Below are positions 8,159 to 14,831 of a stretch of DNA of 19,003 bases, piece after piece (position 1 is the first letter of the stretch; every line of letters starts with the position of its first letter). The DNA is from CAJXNP01 sp050305935. Its GTDB lineage: Bacteria > Bacteroidota > Bacteroidia > Cytophagales > Cyclobacteriaceae. Location of the stretch: positions 1 to 19,003 of the forward strand of contig JBNLGG010000072.1 in the NCBI GenBank assembly GCA_050305935.1. Reading direction: 5' to 3'. A program made the position numbers and the translations under genes. The notes under the pieces were generated by a model that was not told the DNA's origin, searched no databases, and saw only the letters and a list, made by a program, of their open reading frames with translations.

Positions 8159-8816
8159 ACCTGTTTTATTTTGCCTTATTGTAATATAATTAATAATTAC
8201 ACAACGTGGTTATTTTGTAGACCTTAATTATAACTCATGATGATTGAAACATGTGGAAAAATCATCTAAACAGGTATTTAACTAAACAAAAAGAGGCAAT
8301 CCTCCAACACATCCTTACATACTTCTAAATTTTTATGCTCTATATAAAATTTGCCATTAAATATTCGCCAATCTATAACTTGTTTAATATTAGGGGATTT
8401 TATTTATTTTTTTGGAAATGTCGATCACTTTGGCTAATTGGCAGCAAATGCCCAAATCGAGGCCTACGGACAGCATTTCTGTTGGTGAAAACCTGCCTTG
8501 TCGGAAGACAGGCTCACAACTGGGAGTCAAATTCTAAACTCGACAAAGCAGTGTTATACTGTTTTAATCTTTTATCGTAAATCGATCATTTTGACTAAGG
8601 CATGGCACATGACTCGTAAAGACAATTTTACTACCAATTTCATTTCTAGTGATTTAATAGAGATCGAGACTGTCATCCAGGCCATTAATTACCAAATGCA
8701 GAAAAAACATTTACATATGTCATCCCTGAAAACCATGTCACGACAAATAAAACAAGGACTCATTTGGAGTTTTCCCAAACTAAATAATAAATTATTTCGA
8801 CAAATAAATTTCATGT
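8159..8816. other. AT-rich divergent intergenic region (658 bp)
   Basis: This separates the minus-strand sensor operon from the plus-strand phosphatase gene and should hold promoters for both, but I could not assign an exact TAnnTTTG box with a convincing upstream element. Two open frames on the plus strand (8335-8580 and 8498-8887) have no recognisable motifs, and the second overlaps the phosphatase start in another frame; I do not call them genes. The region does hold a near-repeat of 17 bp (8421-8437 and 8582-8598, two mismatches) and a stem-loop at 8485-8517. Confidence 0.7.
8485..8517. other. Stem-loop with GGAA tetraloop
   Basis: GCCTTGTC (8495-8502) and GACAGGC (8507-8513) pair around the loop GGAA, with one bulged base. 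An outer GTGA (8485-8488) can pair with TCAC (8514-8517). GGAA is a GNRA-type tetraloop if the plus strand is transcribed. It could be a leader structure, a small RNA element or a palindromic repeat relic; there is no T-run for an intrinsic terminator. Confidence 0.4.
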
Positions 8817-9530
8817 ATGCAGATAAGATCACACATCCAAAAAGGCGAAGGTCATCCCGTATATTGCGAGGACTTTTTGTGGTATGAGCAACCCGACGAA
8901 CGGTGGCTAATAGCCGCCGTCATGGACGGATGTAGTGGAGGGAGGGAAAGCCATTTTGCCTCTGCATTAATGGGAAAACTGTTGCGAAAAGCCATTCGAA
9001 CAATCTGGGCTACCAAATCCTCAGGCTGGGAAGACATGAATCTCTCTGATACCGGCGAACGATTGATGCATTTAATATTCAACGGTCTAAAAACTACCAG
9101 GGACGCCCTTCAGCTTGACTATACAGAAATCCTCGCAACCCTGATCCTCTGTGTAATTGACCGCAAAAGTAAAACATCCTGGGTGCTTGTCAGCGGAGAC
9201 GGCTATGTGGAAATAAATGGGGAAATTACTTTTTTTGACCAACATAACCGACCAGATTATATGGCTTATCACCTGGATGAAGGTTTTGAAGTTTTTTTTA
9301 ACAAGCATACTCATGTCATGGAGAAAAAGGAAATTGAACATATAGGGATATCCACAGATGGCATTGGTAGCTTCTTTATTTCGGGGAGCTTTGGAAAGAC
9401 AGGACTTGATCCCGTAAAAATGCTGCTTAGCCACACAGACACGTCCATACATCAAACGATTAAATCACTTTACACTGACTATGGCCTGGCGCCTTATGAC
9501 GACCTGGGTATTGTTCTAATACAAGGTTAA
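8817..9530 (+). CDS. PP2C-family protein phosphatase
   Basis: A 237-residue cytoplasmic protein of the PPM/PP2C Ser/Thr phosphatase fold (PF13672-like). Metal-binding positions are visible: D37-G38 in AAVMDGCSGG, D181-G182 in GISTDGIGSFF, and the C-terminal D228-D229 in YDDLGIVLI. VYCEDFLWYE (15-24) corresponds to the N-terminal ED-x strand and LVSGDGYVEING (124-135) to the central GDG strand. The protein is short, with only the catalytic domain and no receiver, PAS or FHA partner. The start is fixed by an in-frame stop at 8805 just upstream, leaving the ATG at 8817. A small unknown gene follows after 96 bp. Its target protein is unknown; PP2C enzymes in bacteria often oppose Hanks-type kinases or anti-sigma kinases, neither of which is encoded nearby. 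Confidence 0.85.
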   Translation: MQIRSHIQKGEGHPVYCEDFLWYEQPDERWLIAAVMDGCSGGRESHFASALMGKLLRKAIRTIWATKSSGWEDMNLSDTGERLMHLIFNGLKTTRDALQLDYTEILATLILCVIDRKSKTSWVLVSGDGYVEINGEITFFDQHNRPDYMAYHLDEGFEVFFNKHTHVMEKKEIEHIGISTDGIGSFFISGSFGKTGLDPVKMLLSHTDTSIHQTIKSLYTDYGLAPYDDLGIVLIQG

Positions 9531-9552
9531 GATTTTTATTTACCAAGGAAAA

Positions 9553-9599
9553 TGAGGCCGGCAGCTTAACTTTTATCAAGCCTCAACGTTTTTAAAAAC
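9553..9599 (+). terminator. Possible weak terminator after the phosphatase gene
   Basis: TGAGGC (9553-9558) can pair with GCCTCA (9580-9585) across a 21-nt loop, followed within three bases by a T-run. The perfect 12-bp palindrome GTTTTTAAAAAC at 9588-9599 contains that run. The long loop and six-pair stem make it a weak candidate, so the downstream small gene may be read through. Confidence 0.35.
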
Positions 9600-9626
9600 T
9601 TCTACGGGAAGATAACTTTTTCACTG

Positions 9627-9836
9627 ATGACTAAAGAACAACTGACAGATTACATCCACAATGTGGTAATTTGCCTCCACGAAAATATTCGGGAAATACG
9701 GGAAAGAAAAGGCTGGGCCGACGCAAAAGAACTCAATTACATTGAAGCAAAACTACTTACCTATAATGAAGTGCTCCAGCTATTGAAAATGACCGCTAAA
9801 GACATGCAACTGGAGGAAGAAGACTTGGGGCTGTAA
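9627..9836 (+). CDS. Small hypothetical protein, 69 aa
   Basis: I do not recognise this gene. The 69-residue product is charged and predicted mostly helical (LTDYIHNVVICLHENIREI, then IEAKLLTYNEVLQLLKMTAK), with no signal peptide or membrane segment, and ends in an acidic tail (LEEEDLGL). The heptad-like spacing suggests a helical hairpin or small coiled coil. It starts with ATG 96 bp after the phosphatase gene in the same direction and stops exactly where the convergent kinase gene's stop begins (9836/9837), so the two transcripts must overlap or terminate inside each other. Its codon usage resembles that of neighbouring genes. It is probably real, but no function can be assigned. Confidence 0.6.
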   Translation: MTKEQLTDYIHNVVICLHENIREIRERKGWADAKELNYIEAKLLTYNEVLQLLKMTAKDMQLEEEDLGL

Positions 9837-11291
9837 CTAAGTAAGGATCACCTTAAACTCAGTCCCTTTATCCGGCTTGCTTTCTACTGCAACTTCCCCT
9901 CCCATGGATTCTATCTGCTTTTTGGTCATAAAAAGCCCCATGCCTTTACCATTTATATTTTTGTGAAAGGTGCGGTTTAATTCAAACAGCCTGTTACCGT
10001 TTTTTGTCAGGTCCATTCCCAAGCCATTATCCCGAATAACAAATCCTTTCCTGCCATTTTCCACAAAAGTGGAAAACATGATTTCCGGTCTTCGCTCGGG
10101 AGAAGAGTATTTTAGGGAGTTGCTTAGGAAGTTCAACACGATACTCTCCAGGTAAACCCTAGGATACATTATGTCAGTCCAGGCACTCAGGTTTGTACTT
10201 ATTTCCGGTTTTTGCTGCTGTATCTGTCCGTTAAGTATTGTTTTTGATTTATTGATTACTTCTCTAAAGTTGACTTCTTCAATTTCCAGGTCTTTGCTTT
10301 GGATAACTTTCACTACATCGACCAATTCATCCAGTAATCTGCTGATGGAACCGGACACCTTTTTGATATGGTCTATGATCTCACCCTTCACCTGTTCTGA
10401 ATCGCATTCCTCCAGATGGGAGACCAGCAGGCTAAGGTTATTTACCGGGCTGCGAAGGTTATGCGAAATAATGTGGTTGAAATCCTCCAGGTGGTTTTTC
10501 TGTTTCGTCAGGGTGTCCACCAGTGATTCCAGTTTCATTTGGGTTTCAATGTGATTTGAAACGTCCTGGATAACCCCATAAACTTTTGTTACTTCTCCAT
10601 TCACCATTCTGGCCTTTCCAATGCTCCTGATCCAGATGGGATTGTTTTTCGCAGTATTAATTGGCAGGATCAGATCCCAGCTTTGTCCTTTCTCCAGGGC
10701 TTCTTTTACGCAATACCTGATCTTTTTCTGTGCTTCAGCAGGAAACAATTTGAAAGAATCTTCTAAACTGAGCCCCTCGTTTTCATCGGTTTCCAGTATA
10801 TGAAAGAGTGTCTTTGTCTGGGTTGGAACCAGGGTTTTCGCGTCAAGTTCCCATGCCCCCGTTTGTGTAAGGTAACTGGCGTCTTCCAGCAACATATCCT
10901 TACTGATCAGTTTTTCACGCAACTCTACCAAATTGCTGATGTCCCGGGAAGATGTCAGCAAGTTTTGTACTTCGCCTTTTTTGTTTAAAATAGGCGTGGT
11001 CAGTGTTTGCAGCCATATAAAAGTATTGGCTTTGGTTTTAAACCTATACTCTATAAAAGGAACCTCATCGCCTTGTAGCGAAGGTTGGTGACTTACACTT
11101 TCAATCCTTTTTCTATCATCCGGGTGAAAAAACTCATACGGTTTTTTGCCAATGAGATCCTCTGGCAGGTAACCTGCTTTTGATGTGATACTTGGGCTTA
11201 CATAGAGATAGGTACCATCCGGTTCGTGGTAACAAATCAACTCCCTCGTGTTGTCAATAAGCGATTTAAAAAAAACCTCACTTCTTTTCAT
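9837..11291 (-). CDS. Cytoplasmic PAS-PAS sensor histidine kinase
   Basis: A 484-residue kinase with no membrane segment. PAS 1 spans about residues 5-120 (ELICYHEPDGTYLYVSPS, GYLPEDLIGK, FFHPDDR, ending in a PAC-like SSRDISN). A second PAS-like domain spans about 135-250 (TGAWELD, YGVIQDVSNH). The phosphotransfer domain carries His 277 (IISHNLRSP), the catalytic domain N391 (NFLSNSLKY), G1 DNGLGMD at 421-427 and G2 GKGMGLFM at 448-455. All catalytic boxes are intact. No response regulator is adjacent; the gene lies 95 bp downstream of altronate dehydratase on the same strand, so partial co-transcription with the uronate operon is possible, though a functional link is not shown. The signal is unknown, probably cytoplasmic and sensed by PAS. 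Confidence 0.93.
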   Translation of the reverse strand: MKRSEVFFKSLIDNTRELICYHEPDGTYLYVSPSITSKAGYLPEDLIGKKPYEFFHPDDRKRIESVSHQPSLQGDEVPFIEYRFKTKANTFIWLQTLTTPILNKKGEVQNLLTSSRDISNLVELREKLISKDMLLEDASYLTQTGAWELDAKTLVPTQTKTLFHILETDENEGLSLEDSFKLFPAEAQKKIRYCVKEALEKGQSWDLILPINTAKNNPIWIRSIGKARMVNGEVTKVYGVIQDVSNHIETQMKLESLVDTLTKQKNHLEDFNHIISHNLRSPVNNLSLLVSHLEECDSEQVKGEIIDHIKKVSGSISRLLDELVDVVKVIQSKDLEIEEVNFREVINKSKTILNGQIQQQKPEISTNLSAWTDIMYPRVYLESIVLNFLSNSLKYSSPERRPEIMFSTFVENGRKGFVIRDNGLGMDLTKNGNRLFELNRTFHKNINGKGMGLFMTKKQIESMGGEVAVESKPDKGTEFKVILT

Positions 11292-11386
11292 CCCCTAAAA
11301 ACTCTGCGTACTCCTTTATTAATTTAAGGATTTCAAAAGAGGATAAAAAGTAGATTATCAAACTTTATTTGTTCAATAGCATCAAA

Positions 11387-13042
11387 TTATAGTGAAATAT
11401 CCCTTTTCCACGGAATAAAGTCATCCTGTTCCAGCCAGAAAGCCTTGGTGACAACCTCACCCGAAGCCACTTTTATGATATATTCAAAAAGCTCCTCCCC
11501 TTTCGACTGGATCGTATCTTCCCCGGTAATCACTGTTCCTGCATTAAAATCAATGATGTCATGCATCTTTTGGTACAAATGCGTATTGCTTGACATTTTA
11601 ATTACCGGAGCAACAGGGTTACCTGTCGGCGTACCTAACCCCGTCGTAAATACAATGACATTCGTTCCGGAGCCAGCCAATCCCGTCGTGGACTCAACAT
11701 CATTTCCCGGGGTACAAAGTAAGTTAAGTCCGCCAGGCTTGACCTGCTCGCCATAGTCTAATACTTTGATCACAGGCGACGTCCCTCCTTTTTTTGCGGC
11801 CCCGGCGGACTTCATGGCATCGGTAATAAGTCCGTCTTTTATATTTCCCGGAGATGGGTTAGCTGCAAAACTACTTCCTGCATCTTTTGCCCTTTTGTTA
11901 TATGACTTCATAAGAGAAACAAAACGTTCAGCTTCCTGCTCGTTTACACATCTGCTTGAAAGCTCCTGCTCTACGCCATTCAGCTCCGGAAACTCAGAAA
12001 GGACGGGAGTCCCTCCCACCATTGTCAGCATATCCGAAGCATAGCCCAACACAGGATTGGCGCTGATTCCTGAGAAGCCATCCGATCCGCCACATTCCAG
12101 ACCGAGCGTGATTTTGCTCAAGGGAGCCGGTTTTCTTTCAAACTGATTGGCATAGACCAGTCCGGCAAATGTCTTCTTCGTTGCCTCGCTTATCAGTGCC
12201 TGCTCGGTCTTATAGGCTTGCTGTTCAAGGAAATAAACGGGCTTTTCACTACTTACGCCAACAGTTTTGAGCGATTCCCTAAGCATCTCTATTTGTGCAT
12301 TCTGGCAGCCCAGGCTCAAAACAGTCGCCCCGGCCACGTTGGGGTTGTTGATATATCCGGCTAGCAGGTTGCAAAGGAGTTTTGCATCTTGGCGAGTGCC
12401 CCCACATCCGGAATCGTGCACCAGAAATTTGATACCATCCACGTTTGGGAAAACCCTGTTTTGAATAATCTGTTCCCTTTTCAGGATTACATCGGTATCT
12501 TCCAAATCGGATCCGGAAACGCCTGACTGATATTTATTGATCAGGTTATCAATGGTGATTTCGTAATCGGATTTCCCTGTGTACCCCAATGATTTGCTAA
12601 AAATCTCTTTTAATTTGAGGATATTCCTGTTTTCACAAAACACAAGCGGCACTACGATCCAGACGTTTTGGGTTCCCACCTGACCGTCCTTGCGATGGTA
12701 GCCCATAAAGGTTTTGTCCTTCCATTTTGAAACGTCAGGCTTGGGCCATTCCAGGTTTCTCAACTTCACATCGATTTGATCCGCCGTGTCGTGGTGTACA
12801 TTATCTACTGTAACGACCGATCCCTTGGCGATGTCTTTTACAGCCTTTCCCACGATCACCCCGTACATGTGTACTCGATCTCCTGCTTTAAAGTCTTTCG
12901 ACGCAAACTTGTGTTTTTGCTGCACATCTTCCTTCAAGGTAAAGGACTGCCCATTTACCTCGACTGTTTCACCCTTCATTATATTATCCAATGCCACAAT
13001 TAAATCATCGTTTGGGTGGATATAAATTGCCCGTTGTTTCAT
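11387..13042 (-). CDS. uxaA: Altronate dehydratase
   Basis: Converts D-altronate to 2-keto-3-deoxy-D-gluconate in the isomerase branch of galacturonate breakdown (EC 4.2.1.7). An N-terminal SAF-type domain (about 1-90, starting RAIYIHPNDDLIVALDNI) is followed by the large UxaA catalytic domain with GYHRKDGQVGTQN, the Cys-rich HDSGCGGTRQDA, LSLGCQNAQIE, LECGGSDGFSG and CTPGNDVESTTGLAGSGTN, regions that hold the conserved Cys/His/Glu residues of this metal-dependent family. Full length, 551 residues from the ATG at 13042. A longer GTG start at 13072 would add ten residues, but the family normally begins close to the IHPNDD motif, so I chose the ATG. It is the last gene of the minus-strand uronate operon, after uxaB; the gap contains a possible internal promoter and a 29-codon open frame. 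Confidence 0.95.
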   Translation of the reverse strand: MKQRAIYIHPNDDLIVALDNIMKGETVEVNGQSFTLKEDVQQKHKFASKDFKAGDRVHMYGVIVGKAVKDIAKGSVVTVDNVHHDTADQIDVKLRNLEWPKPDVSKWKDKTFMGYHRKDGQVGTQNVWIVVPLVFCENRNILKLKEIFSKSLGYTGKSDYEITIDNLINKYQSGVSGSDLEDTDVILKREQIIQNRVFPNVDGIKFLVHDSGCGGTRQDAKLLCNLLAGYINNPNVAGATVLSLGCQNAQIEMLRESLKTVGVSSEKPVYFLEQQAYKTEQALISEATKKTFAGLVYANQFERKPAPLSKITLGLECGGSDGFSGISANPVLGYASDMLTMVGGTPVLSEFPELNGVEQELSSRCVNEQEAERFVSLMKSYNKRAKDAGSSFAANPSPGNIKDGLITDAMKSAGAAKKGGTSPVIKVLDYGEQVKPGGLNLLCTPGNDVESTTGLAGSGTNVIVFTTGLGTPTGNPVAPVIKMSSNTHLYQKMHDIIDFNAGTVITGEDTIQSKGEELFEYIIKVASGEVVTKAFWLEQDDFIPWKRDISL

Positions 13043-13046
13043 GTAA

Positions 13047-13136
13047 TTATAATTTTCTATTCTGTTTGCCACGCATGAAATCCCCTACCGGTGCAACCAT
13101 CTCTTTTGCTTCTGCTTGCTTCCTTCCTGATTTCAT
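13047..13136 (-). CDS. Possible 29-codon leader ORF upstream of uxaA
   Basis: In the uxaB-uxaA gap the minus strand carries ATG at 13136, 29 sense codons and a TAA ending at 13047, four bases before the uxaA ATG. The peptide is basic and includes KEMVAPVGDFMRGKQNRKL. Its ATG lies just downstream of a TATTTTTG box, so the message could be nearly leaderless. Such a short frame can arise by chance, and I know no family for it. Confidence 0.25.
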   Translation of the reverse strand: MKSGRKQAEAKEMVAPVGDFMRGKQNRKL

Positions 13137-13141
13137 CGCGA

Positions 13142-13169
13142 CAAAAATACAATGTATTTATACAAATAC
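13142..13169 (-). promoter_or_regulatory. Possible internal promoter/operator upstream of uxaA
   Basis: On the minus strand, TATTTTTG (13149-13142) fits the Bacteroidota -7 consensus TAnnTTTG. It overlaps a perfect inverted repeat AAATACA-A-TGTATTT (13145-13159); a second arm AAATAC at 13164-13169 pairs with GTATTT at 13154-13159. No TTG element lies at the standard 17-23 bp upstream; a TTTG 13 bp away is too close. The overlap of palindrome and -7 box suggests control by a repressor or activator binding site. Confidence 0.45.
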
Positions 13170-13173
13170 CGCC

Positions 13174-14604
13174 TTAAATTCTTTGATATGCTTCTTCAAT
13201 ACCCTCTTCCATATTGGAAAGATTGGAAGCCACCACATCCACCAGTCCGTCAATCTTTGACAAATCGTGGTCCCAAAAGCGTTCATTCGAAAGCACCTTT
13301 TTGGCAACCTCTTTTGTATCAGGCGATTGCCATGCTTCTTTCATGAACTGCATTACATCTTCATTGTCATTAACCGGAAGCTCTTCGCCCCTCCATTCGC
13401 CCTTGTAAAACCTGATCAGAGCAGAGAGTGAAAACGCCAGGTGTTTAGGAATTTCTCCGTTCGCATCATAATAATGGAGAAAGGAAGGCAGGTCCCGAAC
13501 TTTATATTTTGATACGGAATTTAATGCGATGCTTGCCAGCAGGTGCTTGATGCTCGGGTTTCTGAAGCGCTCAATTACCTCTTCAGCAAACTGCTTCCTT
13601 TCTGATTCTTCCAGATCAACAGAAGGAAGGATTTCATCATACACCAAATGTTCTACAAACTTCTTTGTAAAAGGATTTTCCACGGTTTCCTGCACGGTAC
13701 GGTTGCCAAATAAGTAGGACATGGGCACCATGCCGGTGTGTGAGCCATTCAATATTTTCACTTTGCGATCACGGTAAGGAGTAATGTCTTCTACGAGTTT
13801 GACATTCAATCCGCTTTTGCTAAACGGAAGCTTCGCCTCCAGCTTTTCATCCCCCTCAATTACCCACAAATGGAAGAACTCCGCTGCTACCATCAATTGG
13901 TCATCATAACCTATTTTTGCCTTCAGTTCATCAGCATTTTCCCTTGGATATCCCGGGACAATCCGATCCACCAGCGTATTGTGAAAGGTATTGGCTTTTT
14001 CCACCCAATTTTTAAAGGGTTCGCCCAGGCCCCAATGATCGACAAATTGTAGGACGCACTTCTTGAGGTTGTCTGCGTTTTTATTGATCAATTCGCACGG
14101 AATAATGGTAAATCCCCTACTGACATCGCCCTGAGCATGCTGAAAGCGCTCAAAAAGAAGTTGTGTAAGCTTTCCGGGAAATGTATTCGCCGGGCGGTTT
14201 GAATATTTGTCGGTTTCATCAAATACAATTCCCGCCTCGGTGGTATTGGAAATGATGGTGTCAATCGTATCGATCTTTGCCAACGCCAGAAAACCGTCAA
14301 AATCAGCATAAGGATTCAAACATCCTTCTACAATTTTGATGAGCCGGATATCTTCTTTCAATACACCTTTTTCATAGCCATTTCTGAACAGATGATACAG
14401 GCCATCCTGACCATTGACCATCTCGCCAAGCCCCTTATCAATGGGCTGCACCATCATCACCTTCCCTTCGAAAAGCCCTTTCTCATGCATCACATCAAAA
14501 ATCCAATCCACAAACGCCCGAAGGAAATTCCCTTCACCAAACTGGATCGCTTTTATAGGTGCTTCCAGGTAATTTTCAACCGTTTTTCTATTCAATGATT
14601 TCAT
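13174..14604 (-). CDS. uxaB: Tagaturonate reductase (altronate oxidoreductase)
   Basis: NADH-dependent reduction of D-tagaturonate to D-altronate (EC 1.1.1.58), the second step of the isomerase route for galacturonate. The 476-residue protein has the polyol/mannitol dehydrogenase fold: N-terminal dinucleotide-binding region (AIQFGEGNFLRAFVDW, 19-34), SNTTEAGI at 119-126, FTIIPCELINKNADNL at 165-180 and the catalytic K-x4-N-x2-H pattern K281-N286-H289 in KVKILNGSHTGMVPMSYL. The length is normal. Fructuronate reductase (UxuB) is a related alternative, but adjacency to uxaA and the GEGNFLRAF motif favour UxaB. The gene lies between dctM (227-bp gap containing a direct repeat) and uxaA. The ATG at 14604 fits the family start. 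Confidence 0.94.
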   Translation of the reverse strand: MKSLNRKTVENYLEAPIKAIQFGEGNFLRAFVDWIFDVMHEKGLFEGKVMMVQPIDKGLGEMVNGQDGLYHLFRNGYEKGVLKEDIRLIKIVEGCLNPYADFDGFLALAKIDTIDTIISNTTEAGIVFDETDKYSNRPANTFPGKLTQLLFERFQHAQGDVSRGFTIIPCELINKNADNLKKCVLQFVDHWGLGEPFKNWVEKANTFHNTLVDRIVPGYPRENADELKAKIGYDDQLMVAAEFFHLWVIEGDEKLEAKLPFSKSGLNVKLVEDITPYRDRKVKILNGSHTGMVPMSYLFGNRTVQETVENPFTKKFVEHLVYDEILPSVDLEESERKQFAEEVIERFRNPSIKHLLASIALNSVSKYKVRDLPSFLHYYDANGEIPKHLAFSLSALIRFYKGEWRGEELPVNDNEDVMQFMKEAWQSPDTKEVAKKVLSNERFWDHDLSKIDGLVDVVASNLSNMEEGIEEAYQRI

Positions 14605-14620
14605 GTGTTAATATTTGTTT

Positions 14621-14784
14621 TTTTATCTGTCACATGGAACCTCGCATTTACAATCATCGGTCTTTGTGATGCCTGCGTCGTGCTCGGTTTCATATGTTTA
14701 TTTTGTCTGTTTTCAATGGCACATATGGAACCTCGCATTGTATCATCATCCTTCTTTGTGACGTCTACCTCATGCTCGGTTTCA
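14621..14784. repeat. Degenerate direct repeat (two copies, about 80 bp each) upstream of uxaB
   Basis: Copy A (about 14621-14693) and copy B (about 14701-14784) share ATGGAACCTCGCATT, then ATCATC, TCTTTGTGA and GCTCGGTTTCAT in the same order with small indels. They fill most of the dctM-uxaB gap, which is unusually long for an otherwise compact operon. The minus strand is open in one frame across both copies up to an ATGA overlap with uxaB, but the two copies are read in different frames, so coding is doubtful. Function unknown: operator duplication, RNA leader structure or mobile repeat relic. Confidence 0.75.
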
Positions 14785-14831
14785 TTTACTACAATTAATA
14801 CAGTTTAAGTTATTTAAAGATTTTGAAGGTT

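Noticed and set aside
8335..8580. Plus-strand open frame of 81 codons in the divergent region
   Set aside because: Composition is that of AT-rich intergenic DNA; includes the stem-loop and lacks any motif or neighbour spacing.
8498..8887. Plus-strand open frame of 129 codons before the phosphatase
   Set aside because: No recognisable motif, overlaps the phosphatase start by 71 bp in another frame, and its last third is the shadow of the phosphatase coding sequence.
13043..13072. GTG start for uxaA ten codons upstream
   Set aside because: Family N-termini begin near the IHPNDD motif; the ATG at 13042 fits better, though the GTG cannot be excluded.
14605..14808. Plus-strand open frame of 67 codons in the dctM-uxaB gap
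   Set aside because: Antisense to the operon, built from the direct repeat, no motif.
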